Positions 1 through 8,638 of a DNA stretch of 64,000 bases are shown one piece after another (positions within the stretch are counted from its first letter, which is position 1; the number at the start of each line of letters is the position of its first letter). The notes under the pieces are model-generated. The model saw only the letters and a program-made list of their open reading frames with translations, did no database searches and was not told where the DNA came from. The DNA comes from a bacterium (GTDB taxonomy: Bacteria; Patescibacteriota; Saccharimonadia; Saccharimonadales; Saccharimonadaceae), in contig JAJXWT010000002.1 in the NCBI GenBank assembly GCA_021781475.1, positions 1-64,000 on the forward strand, written 5' to 3'. A program made the position numbers and the translations under genes.

Positions 1-702
1 CAGGTTCTTTACATAGCTGGTAATACCGCCCTCAAAATAGAACGCCTGCCGCTGCTTTGTACGCTCATCATAAGCGGTTACATATACCCCTTTTGTGAGG
101 TACGCCTGGTGGCGTAGATAGTTAATCACCCACTTAAAGTCAAAATCTATGGTCTCTTTAAAAATTGTTGGGTCTGGATAAAAAGTAATCGTTGTTCCGC
201 TCGCGCGATCTGTCTTGCCAATCTTTTTTAGGGGCACCACAGTGCGGCCCTGTTCGAATTCAATATGATACAGCTCGCCATTCTTGACGACTTCGGCAAT
301 CATTTTGGTCGACAGCGCGTTAACAACGCTCGAGCCCACACCGTGTAGACCCGACGATACCTTGTAGCCACCGCCGCCGAACTTACCACCGGCGTGTAGG
401 ATAGTCAAAACTGTTTCAAGGGTGCTTAGCCCCGTCTTCGCGTGCTTATCTACCGGAATACCACGGCCATCATCAACAACCGTTATACCGCCGTCGGCGC
501 GCACGACAATATCAACCCGTGATGCAAAGCCTGCAATCGCTTCGTCGATTGAGTTGTCGGCGATTTCTTTAATTAAATGGTGTATGCCATCGTAGCCGGT
601 GCTCCCAATATACATGCCTGGGCGCTTGCGCACTGGTTCAAGGCCTTCAAGCACCTGAATTTGAGACGCGTCATACGAGCCATTGTCTGTTTGTTTAGCC
701 AT
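1..702 (-). CDS. gyrB: DNA gyrase subunit B, N-terminal part (runs off window start)
   Basis: Reverse-strand translation from ATG at 702 gives [55 protein letters not shown]..., the GHKL ATPase N-terminus of GyrB. Confidence 0.95.
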   Translation of the reverse strand, partial: MAKQTDNGSYDASQIQVLEGLEPVRKRPGMYIGSTGYDGIHHLIKEIADNSIDEAIAGFASRVDIVVRADGGITVVDDGRGIPVDKHAKTGLSTLETVLTILHAGGKFGGGGYKVSSGLHGVGSSVVNALSTKMIAEVVKNGELYHIEFEQGRTVVPLKKIGKTDRASGTTITFYPDPTIFKETIDFDFKWVINYLRHQAYLTKGVYVTAYDERTKQRQAFYFEGGITSYVKNL

Positions 703-865
703 TTCCCCTCACTTTTCTTCGGTCAATTCTGCTATTTACAATAGCACCATTATAACATGGCAATAGTTGTTCACGCTAGCTATTGTAGTGAACATATTTC
801 TTATGCTAAAATAACAACCAGAGGTAAAGCACTCAGTTTCAACATAAAAACCAGGGGAAAGCGTC

Positions 866-2551
866 GTGTTTAAAAAAATTGTATCCAGCCTTCCATTTAG
901 CCCGGCACTTGTCGAGCAACTCAGCTTTTACGCCAAACGGCTTAAGAACGAAGAAGCCACGCGCAAAATGGGGCTCATTTTTACTGCCCTTGCCCTTATT
1001 GTCCAGTCTTTTGCAGTGTTTCAGCCGCCCGAGAATGCCAACGCATCAAGTGCGAACGATTTTATTCGCGGTGGGTTTTCGACTAAAGCAGAGTACATCG
1101 CTGCATATGAGGCGAATACCGGCAATATTAAAGATCTTTTCACCGCTATTGGTATCACTCTTCAAGATTTACAATCAACAAAGGACGGTACCTGGAACTC
1201 GCTCAAAGACGGCGGCTATACCTGGGGCCACCTATCGCGCCTAAGCTATGCGCAAGGTGAACGATCCTACACGGTGCCGACGTCATCAGGTGGGTCCACG
1301 ACCTTTTACTATCGACCGCTCCGCCCTTATGACACGCTCGCCTATACCATTAAATACGGCTCAACCTACCCTGTTCTGACCGGTAGAACAGCAAGCGGCA
1401 TGGCATTTGCCCTTATGAAGGCGTGCGGTAACTTACTGCTGAAAGTATCGCCCCCACCAGTTCGTTGTAGTAATGGCATGACCGGCACCTACCCTCATTG
1501 CGTCACTCCTATCAAAATGTGCACAATCGCGGGCAAAACAAACATCGCCGCAACAGATAGCCGGTGCACCGCCAACGTCGTGACACAATGTAGTTCACTG
1601 GCGGTCGACAAAATACTGACAAATTATCAATTTACCACAAACGCCAGCCCCAGCAATAGCAAAGCAATATCTGCCTACAAGTATATAATTAAGCGCGACG
1701 GCAAGGTAATCGAAACAAAAACTATCACATCGACCAACTCAGTGAATCTTTACACTTATACCCAATCCCAGCAGGGCTCTTACACGGTTGAGGCATCCGT
1801 TATCACCCCAAGCGGCGCACAGATATCACCTAACTGCGTGAAAGCCTTTACAATCACCGCCCCGAACGTATGCCCGCAAAACCCAAAACTGCTCCAATCA
1901 AGCCCAGAATGCCAGCCTTGCCCAGGCAACTCAACTATATGGATCAACGATCAGCAATGTAGCGCACAAATTGTTCAAACAAAGACTGCTGCCAACCTAA
2001 CTCAAAATAATGCCGATGCCCAAACAGTTGTTGCACAACCCGATGATAAAATTCTTTACACCCTAACCGCACAAAATAAGGGGCTCGCGCCTACGCCTTT
2101 TACCTTTACTGAACGCATTGACGACGTCGAGGAATACGCGAACGTACTTGATGCTGGCGGCGGCACCCAAGGTATTGACCCTCAAACAAAAACTGCCGTG
2201 ATTACCTGGCCACAAGTCACAATTCAACCAGGGCAAAAAGTAACCCGTATGTTTACCGTACAAGTAATGAGCACCATACCGGCGCTTGCCACCGGCGCAA
2301 GCAACCCAAGCTCATACGACTGCCGTATGTCAAATACATTCGGCAATAACGTCACAATCGCCGTTGCCTGTCCTGTGCAAAAACAAGTTGTCGAAACGGT
2401 CGCAACCGAGCTCCCCCACACCGGGCCAACCGATAATATACTGATATCTGGGATTGCACTCGCCATCGTTGTATTTTTATACGCACGCACCCGGCAGCTC
2501 AAGACAGAAGTCCGCTTAATCCGTCGCGATTTCAATACAGGCACAATATAA
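866..2551 (+). CDS. Secreted cell-surface protein with DUF11-like repeat and C-terminal LPHTG sorting signal
   Basis: 561 aa, GTG start after an AGGGGAAAG SD; N-terminal hydrophobic segment; C-term ELPHTG + hydrophobic helix + basic tail. Confidence 0.8.
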   Translation: MFKKIVSSLPFSPALVEQLSFYAKRLKNEEATRKMGLIFTALALIVQSFAVFQPPENANASSANDFIRGGFSTKAEYIAAYEANTGNIKDLFTAIGITLQDLQSTKDGTWNSLKDGGYTWGHLSRLSYAQGERSYTVPTSSGGSTTFYYRPLRPYDTLAYTIKYGSTYPVLTGRTASGMAFALMKACGNLLLKVSPPPVRCSNGMTGTYPHCVTPIKMCTIAGKTNIAATDSRCTANVVTQCSSLAVDKILTNYQFTTNASPSNSKAISAYKYIIKRDGKVIETKTITSTNSVNLYTYTQSQQGSYTVEASVITPSGAQISPNCVKAFTITAPNVCPQNPKLLQSSPECQPCPGNSTIWINDQQCSAQIVQTKTAANLTQNNADAQTVVAQPDDKILYTLTAQNKGLAPTPFTFTERIDDVEEYANVLDAGGGTQGIDPQTKTAVITWPQVTIQPGQKVTRMFTVQVMSTIPALATGASNPSSYDCRMSNTFGNNVTIAVACPVQKQVVETVATELPHTGPTDNILISGIALAIVVFLYARTRQLKTEVRLIRRDFNTGTI

Positions 2552-2573
2552 CAACCATAAGGAGTTATCACAC

Positions 2574-3140
2574 ATGGCACACCCCGAAATATCCCCCTCT
2601 GAGGCCAAGGCCAGCCCCGAGCGTGACCCTAGGCCTACGCAAGTCGAGCACTCGCCCGAGTTGACCCAAGAGCGCACCATGGAAACCGAGCAATCGCGCA
2701 ATCCCGAACGCGTCATCAACGACGCGCGCCACGAAATCGAGCGCATCCACGCAGAACGTGATCCACAAAAGACAGAGCGCCCCGCCGCCAACAAGCCTGA
2801 AAAAAAGCTCGACAGTAAACACGCAAGGGACCAAGCGTACGCAGCCATAATGCAACAAGCCCAGGCCGAAATGTCGGCCCCGGCGCGCGTATTTAGCAAG
2901 ATTATTCACGCTCCTGTGATAGATGCGCTCAGCACCGCCACCGCAAAAACTATAGCACGGCCAAACGCAATCTTGGCCGGTTCAGCGTTCGCCTTCTTTT
3001 TAACTCTCGCAATATATGTCACCGCAAAAATAAATGGATATTCATTAAGCGGTACAGAAACAATCGCCGCTTTTATTATTGGCTGGCTACTAGGCAACCT
3101 ATTTGATTTCTTTCGAACCGCGCTTCGTGGCAGTAAATAA
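2574..3140 (+). CDS. Hypothetical protein, charged N-terminus, two C-terminal TM segments
   Basis: 188 aa ORF, SD AAGGAG upstream, same direction as preceding gene. Confidence 0.7.
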   Translation: MAHPEISPSEAKASPERDPRPTQVEHSPELTQERTMETEQSRNPERVINDARHEIERIHAERDPQKTERPAANKPEKKLDSKHARDQAYAAIMQQAQAEMSAPARVFSKIIHAPVIDALSTATAKTIARPNAILAGSAFAFFLTLAIYVTAKINGYSLSGTETIAAFIIGWLLGNLFDFFRTALRGSK

Positions 3141-3168
3141 GTAGCGCATGCCTACACTGCGCTGTAGG

Positions 3169-5988
3169 CTAGCGTAGGCTAACCGATACCTCGCTCGCAT
3201 CACTATCGGTAGCCCCAGCGTCGCGGAGCCGGAGGTGCGAAGCATCTGTAGCGCCCGGCGCGGCGGCACTCACCGAGGCCGGCTCTTCGGTAACAGTAGG
3301 GCTATCACCTTTTAGCTGAGGCTCGGTAGCAGCTTGTAGCTCGGTTTGCGGCTGGACTTGTTCGTTTGGCTTACCAGGCGATGTCAGCATAGGCCCCGCG
3401 GGCGTTATGGCTGTTGCTGCCGGAGCTGCCGGCGTAAGCTGCTTCCGTTTCGCAAGCCACTCATCAAGGAACGATGACCCCGAGCGTGGCGCGCCACTGC
3501 TGGCGGTATTTATACTACCTGGTATCGCTCCATTGACTTGTGGTGGTTGTGGTGGACGCAAACGCTGCATAATCTCGCGCTCAATCGTGGCGCGTGGATG
3601 GCCATATTTTGCCGCCGATAGCCGCTTAAGCGCATTGTTCAGCTGTGGGTTCGCGTGGCCCATTGGTGGCACCCAACTCATGCTAAATGGCGCCGAGGGC
3701 ACGCCCTGGATCTGTGCGACACACACCGATTCATGGTTAGGGAGCTTCGTCAGATCTTCTGCATCAAATACGGGCGCGTACCGCTTCACCATAATTTCAG
3801 CATCTGTAATACCAATACGCCCTGTAATTGTAGTGCCTACGTTCCCAATTATCGCCTCACGTAGATCTTCCTTTAGCTGTGTCATAAACTGATTGCCGAG
3901 CACGAGGCTCAACCGATACTTGCGAGCCTCGCTTAAAATAGTCTCAAAACTGTCAGTCGCAAAGTTCTGGAACTCATCAACATACAATGTAAAATCTTTT
4001 CGGTCTTCTTCGGCCATGCTCGCGCGCGCCATTGCTGCCGCTTGAAACTTCATGACAAATATAATACCCAGCAACTTTGAGTTCAAATCTCCCATTTTTC
4101 CCTTTGAAAGGTTGACGAGCAGGATTTTTTTATTGTTCATAATATCCGCAAAGTTAAACCCGCTCTTGGTCTGGCCAATAATATTGCGCATTGCGTCGTT
4201 GCTAATAAACGGCCCGAACTTAGACACAACCCAGCTGATCACCTCGCCAGCTTCGTTCGAGCGCTGGCTAGCCGGGAACTCTTTTGTCCAAAAATCGAGC
4301 ACGTTTTGGTCAGTTACGTACTTTAGCTTACTCTTCATAAATTGCTCATCAATTAGGACCTTTGGGATATCAATAAACGTACCGCCAGCCGGGTCACTCA
4401 TTAATAGCAGCGCGCAGTTACGGAAAATATGCTCAAGCCGAGGCCCAACAATCCCAGTGTGCCCCGGGTCGTAAAGACCATACAACATGCTAATCGCCTC
4501 TTGCACTAAAAAGTCCTTTTGGTCAGGGTGCTCAAATTCAAACATATTCAGCCCGATTGGGTTGTCCATATCGCTCGGGTTAAAGTAGACTACGTCTTCA
4601 ACTCGCTCTTTAGGCACCTTGGATAATATCGCCTCTACTGAGTCGCCGTGCGGATCAACGAATGCGAACCCCCTCCCGTCCATCATGTCTTGGAACGCCA
4701 GATTCTCCAGTAGCACCGACTTACCTACGCCCGTCTGTCCAATAATATGGATATGTCGGCGACGGTCTTGGTCACTGAGGCGAATTGGCTTTTTTACACC
4801 ACGGAACTCGTTATATCCAAGCAATAACCCATGGTCCATTACCTGGGTTGGCCCATCAACCTGCTTGCTCATTTGGCGCTGCACCTGTGACGTCGGAATA
4901 CTACTTTGGTCTGGCAAATGAAACAATGTCGCAAGTTCAACGGTATTCAAAATATTGCGCGATACTTCGGGGGGAAAGAACCGAAAAATAAATGCCGTCA
5001 CTAGTTCCTCGATATTTTTCGACACCGTGAACTTAAAGCCGTTAAAGCTCGGCGAATCAAACAAAGCAAAGGCGCCCACGATGTTTTGCAAAAGCGCCTG
5101 TGCGCGCGCCGATGTATTGGACGAAACAACAACCCGAACCAAAACTTCAAAGCCAGGGTAGCGAGTTTTTTCTTGAATTGCCTCTATTGTTGCCTGCTCA
5201 ACTGCATTAAGCTGCTTGTCTTCGGGCTTAACGTCTTTTTGTTCAGGCGGTTTCCATAGCGCCTCCATAATCTCTTTTGGCGCAAAGATTGACCGAGCCC
5301 CTCCCTTTTGGCCTTTTTCCTTTGCAATCTGGTCGGCCTTAAACATCGACGACTTAGCCCAGCCCTCCCGGGCGGGGCGCATTAATATCTGAATACCAAT
5401 GCCATCTTCGCGCGTTGCGGCCGATATAGCGTTTAGTAGCGCACGTGAAGCATCGCGCTTTGACTCGACATACGTCGCAATAGGATACACGTATTCTTTC
5501 CGAAGGGTGAACTCGCCGCCAATCGTCCCACTCATCTGGCCAACTTGACTAAATACGTTGTGTTCCTCAACCTCCTGAAGCCGCGCAGATGGGTAGGCGG
5601 CGGCGACAGCCTGCGTCACAATATCTGTAAGCACCGTAGGGACAATGGCGTAGTAGTACACCAAGCCCTCATGAGCAACGATTTCGAACGAGATATGGCG
5701 CTGACCATAAACACGGCTCTTAAAGCCCTTGGTTGCCGTACTCGCAATGATGTTATACATAACCTGCGCCTGGCTTAACACCTCCTCGGTTAGGTCGCGC
5801 TTATCCCTGCCGTTGCCATCAATGTCATCACTGGCGGGCGGTAAATGAATTAGGAGCGGCACCATCTTGAGCCCGCGTTCGTAATTCTTCGCCTCGCGCA
5901 ACGTCGCACGGTAGGTATAAAAGCCAAACACGCCAAAGAGTATTGCAAGAGAAACAACAATAAATATTGTGATAAACACTCCTGTCAT
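3169..5988 (-). CDS. Type IV secretion VirD4/TraG-like (HerA/FtsK superfamily) ATPase
   Basis: 939 aa; N-terminal TM; Walker A IIGQTGVGKSVLLENL; FAFVDPHGD; Walker B-like FTLYVDEFQNF; coupling-protein-like architecture. Confidence 0.8.
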   Translation of the reverse strand: MTGVFITIFIVVSLAILFGVFGFYTYRATLREAKNYERGLKMVPLLIHLPPASDDIDGNGRDKRDLTEEVLSQAQVMYNIIASTATKGFKSRVYGQRHISFEIVAHEGLVYYYAIVPTVLTDIVTQAVAAAYPSARLQEVEEHNVFSQVGQMSGTIGGEFTLRKEYVYPIATYVESKRDASRALLNAISAATREDGIGIQILMRPAREGWAKSSMFKADQIAKEKGQKGGARSIFAPKEIMEALWKPPEQKDVKPEDKQLNAVEQATIEAIQEKTRYPGFEVLVRVVVSSNTSARAQALLQNIVGAFALFDSPSFNGFKFTVSKNIEELVTAFIFRFFPPEVSRNILNTVELATLFHLPDQSSIPTSQVQRQMSKQVDGPTQVMDHGLLLGYNEFRGVKKPIRLSDQDRRRHIHIIGQTGVGKSVLLENLAFQDMMDGRGFAFVDPHGDSVEAILSKVPKERVEDVVYFNPSDMDNPIGLNMFEFEHPDQKDFLVQEAISMLYGLYDPGHTGIVGPRLEHIFRNCALLLMSDPAGGTFIDIPKVLIDEQFMKSKLKYVTDQNVLDFWTKEFPASQRSNEAGEVISWVVSKFGPFISNDAMRNIIGQTKSGFNFADIMNNKKILLVNLSKGKMGDLNSKLLGIIFVMKFQAAAMARASMAEEDRKDFTLYVDEFQNFATDSFETILSEARKYRLSLVLGNQFMTQLKEDLREAIIGNVGTTITGRIGITDAEIMVKRYAPVFDAEDLTKLPNHESVCVAQIQGVPSAPFSMSWVPPMGHANPQLNNALKRLSAAKYGHPRATIEREIMQRLRPPQPPQVNGAIPGSINTASSGAPRSGSSFLDEWLAKRKQLTPAAPAATAITPAGPMLTSPGKPNEQVQPQTELQAATEPQLKGDSPTVTEEPASVSAAAPGATDASHLRLRDAGATDSDASEVSVSLR

Positions 5989-5991
5989 AGC

Positions 5992-6429
5992 CTACCCATT
6001 GGTTTCCGACGCATCATCCAATGCCCCTATCACACGACCATATCGCTTACGTATATAGTCACGTTGCAGCTTACCAATTTCAAGTTCACGCCTATACGGG
6101 TTCTCTTTGGTCGATTCAATAACCTTTTTAATTTTATCAATCCACTCCTTTTCGATCAGGTCGTCATCGCCAGCCACAGAAGGATTTGAATTTGTCGCAT
6201 CATCACCCTGCTGCGCTGCCGCTGTAGGCTGAATTGGCAAAATTGGAGCAGGCGCTTGGACTACCGGCGGTAGGGCCTCGATTTCTCGCCGCTCAGGAAT
6301 CGCCTGTACCAGCTCAGGAGCGACCTCGGGATTGCTCCCAAGCGTCTCGCCACCAAAGGGACGCGCACCACTCTGCTCTAGCGGTCTGCTTCCATGTGGC
6401 ATCTCCGGCGCGCTCTGTCTTGGTTCCAT
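5992..6429 (-). CDS. Hypothetical protein, Pro/Glu-rich, directly upstream of the VirD4-like gene
   Basis: Start MEPRQSAPEMPHG chosen at 6429; 3-nt gap to downstream ATPase gene. Confidence 0.6.
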   Translation of the reverse strand: MEPRQSAPEMPHGSRPLEQSGARPFGGETLGSNPEVAPELVQAIPERREIEALPPVVQAPAPILPIQPTAAAQQGDDATNSNPSVAGDDDLIEKEWIDKIKKVIESTKENPYRRELEIGKLQRDYIRKRYGRVIGALDDASETNG

Positions 6430-6471
6430 ATCTGTTAAATTATACCATAACCGCAAATAAAAATAACTACC

Positions 6472-6849
6472 CTACCGGCGTTTCGCGACATATAAACATG
6501 CAAAAAGCTCAAATGCCACCACGAGTATAAAATCGCCAAAGCCACCCCTGCCAATTGAACGCATTGCAATCAAAAGTACTGGGGCGAGTGCGACGACAGA
6601 CGCGAAATAGTACGAATCCCGCAAGCTCATTGGGTTGCTGTTCGCGGCAGGGCGCCTCCTCAGCATAATGAGCAGCCTACTAAACCAATACATAAAAAAA
6701 GTTAGCACGCCAAGTGCTATAACGTAGAACAAAACAAATACAAAAAGTATACCGATTGGTGGAATTGAAGAAGGCGACGTCACTTGCAAAATAATAGATA
6801 GAAGCACAAATGCCACTAGTGTGACGGCTGCAAGTATTCGTGAAAGCAT
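6472..6849 (-). CDS. Small integral membrane protein
   Basis: 125 aa with several hydrophobic segments. Confidence 0.55.
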   Translation of the reverse strand: MLSRILAAVTLVAFVLLSIILQVTSPSSIPPIGILFVFVLFYVIALGVLTFFMYWFSRLLIMLRRRPAANSNPMSLRDSYYFASVVALAPVLLIAMRSIGRGGFGDFILVVAFELFACLYVAKRR

Positions 6850-6975
6850 AAGGCTATTGTACCATCAAGAGGATGGTTCGTGGAGCCCTAGAGCGGCAGC
6901 GAATTTATAATTTGGCGAGTCCTATTGGTATATAACTATTTTGGATCGCCCGCTTATTCCGCTCTGGTGGGCCTC

Positions 6976-7016
6976 TGACCGCTCCGCAGATGCGGGGCAT
7001 AGGTCATTTTTGTTTG
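6976..7016 (+). terminator. Hairpin plus T-rich tail (possible intrinsic terminator)
   Basis: TGACC-GC.CCGCA-ga-TGCGG.GC-at-AGGTCA followed by TTTTTGTTTGTTTTTT. Confidence 0.45.
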
Positions 7017-7032
7017 TTTTTTAAGTTTTCCG

Positions 7033-7155
7033 CTTCGTGGCTGGATGGGCTACTGGCATAGTTTGGACAAATGCTAGGAGTATTCCAGCCACGAGGTACT
7101 AACTCGTGCAGCTACCAACACCGAGGCAAGAGCCTCAAGGCGGAGCTGAGGTAGC
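7033..7155. ncRNA. Candidate structured RNA (strand unresolved)
   Basis: 13-bp stem 7033-7045/7084-7096 (CGTGGCTGGA/TCCAGCCACG core); competing hairpin CACGAG/CTCGTG; GCTACC(7111)/GGTAGC(7150) enclosing GAGGC-aaga-GCCTC. Confidence 0.4.
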
Positions 7156-7429
7156 ACCATATGTTCGTGTAAAAGAGCGATACACTTGTTTCTTAAAAAA
7201 GAACCACATTGTGCATTATTGTCACGATCTCATGTTGCTACCTTATTTCCGTCCGTGTGGGCCGGCGTAGGCTGCTGAAACAAATTGTAAAGGTAATTTT
7301 ATTGGCGCTTTTTTGTTTTTGTAAAAGCTTATTTATACACTAGCACGATTACCTAAAACATGCAATAGATACAGATGGTAATACGTTGTAATTATTTAAT
7401 TTACGAACCACAACAACAATCTCCCATCT

Positions 7430-7735
7430 TTAAATTACGTTTGTTGTAATATTAACGTCGTTGTTTAATATACTATTTTCGTATGCCGTATCCTCCCGTC
7501 TATGCCCTCGGGCGCTCATGTTTCGTAGGTGCAGAAAGCCATGTGTTATGCGCCTGGTACAAGTACTGCGCGGCATGTGGCATGCGTAGTACAGGCGTTC
7601 CACTCTAGGCACTGCGCGCCACCCACACAACCAAACGTCATACTCCAGGCCGCTACATGCGCTCAGTATTGCGTCTATTTGATTGCCGCGTAGCAGCTCA
7701 GCGTCAAGCTGCGCAAATAATCGCAATCGCTCCAT
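7430..7735 (-). CDS. Possible orphan small protein (low confidence)
   Basis: 101 aa; GGAGG 8 nt before ATG; no recognised family; lies in an otherwise non-coding region. Confidence 0.25.
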   Translation of the reverse strand: MERLRLFAQLDAELLRGNQIDAILSACSGLEYDVWLCGWRAVPRVERLYYACHMPRSTCTRRITHGFLHLRNMSARGHRREDTAYENSILNNDVNITTNVI

Positions 7736-7985
7736 AGCTAAAGCCTCCGCCGCCTATGCCGTTTTGGCGCGGCTAAACAACCTGCGCGGGCCGAGGGGGC
7801 CCCATGCCATAATACCCGCCGTGCACACACATGCATTTACATGTGCGTACGCGGGTAGAGTATGCGCCCGAACACAACCGCCAGGTGTGGTGTCGTCCCT
7901 CATTTTCCACGCCCACCGCACAATCGTTCAAAAAAACAAGGTAAATTTTGTAGTAATTTTTACGTAAAGATTCTAACAAATATTG

Positions 7986-8014
7986 TTGACATAAGCTCTT
8001 TCGCGTCCTATTAT
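7986..8014 (+). promoter_or_regulatory. Sigma70-type promoter
   Basis: TTGACA (7986-7991) - 17 nt - TATTAT (8009-8014). Confidence 0.65.
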
Positions 8015-8020
8015 AGGGGT

Positions 8021-8115
8021 AGCTTCTGAATAAATAAATTGTGCAGGGGCCAAAAATAAACAAAATTGCAAAAACTCCACATAAAACAACCGCTACTCGC
8101 AGGCGGTTGTTTTTT
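8021..8115 (+). ncRNA. Candidate small RNA of about 95 nt between consensus promoter and intrinsic terminator
   Basis: Starts about 7 nt after the -10 box; ends at AACAACCGC...GCGGTTGTTTTTT; no credible ORF. Confidence 0.5.
8083..8115 (+). terminator. Intrinsic terminator, possibly bidirectional (would also serve tmRNA on minus)
   Basis: AAAACAACCGC-tactcgcag-GCGGTTGTTTTTT. Confidence 0.7.
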
Positions 8116-8186
8116 ATATCGCGTAAAATTGCGTTTGGCACTAAAAATAGGCCTAGTAAGGCCTATTGATACACAGTGAATTGTAT

Positions 8187-8572
8187 TGGTGGAGCTGCCG
8201 GGTACTGCCCCCGGGTCCGTCAGGTAACCTATCGTCCGTCTACAAGTATAGTCTTACTCGAGCGTTTAACCACAAAATAGAATTAGAGTAAGACAAAGAG
8301 GCCTATCTCGTGGATTTCGGTAAGAGTTAAGCGCGCATGGTCGAAATAGCCATAGGTGCCGAGCCTGCTATATATAACACACTAGCCCATAGCGGGCGTC
8401 CGGTCTAGTGCGATGCTGCATAAATTAAGCAGCAACAGCCTGGAATTGGCGTCCGAAGACGGTATTCCAAGCCTGAGCAACACGATTTGTTGCAATTATT
8501 ATCTGATTACGTCAGAAGTCGGCTTGCAGAACGATCTGTTAAAGTCCCGGCGTCGAAAGCTATATCAGCCCC
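8187..8572 (-). ncRNA. ssrA: tmRNA (transfer-messenger RNA)
   Basis: 5' end GGGGCTGATATAGCTTTCGACGCCGGGAC; 3' end GGACCCGGGGGCAGTACCCGGCAGCTCCACCA; resume codon GCA after TAATT; ORF 8425-8493 encodes ATNRVAQAWNTVFGRQFQAVAA*. Confidence 0.9.
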
Positions 8573-8638
8573 GTTCACCCACCTGCTATTATACCATGTA
8601 TTGCCAGTGGCCGGTAGGTATGCTTAACTAAGGGAATT

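Noticed and set aside
7683-7967. 94-aa plus ORF
   Set aside because: Composition atypical, overlaps hairpins, no recognisable SD
7773-8141. 122-aa minus ORF
   Set aside because: Spans the promoter, sRNA candidate and terminator; no SD or family features
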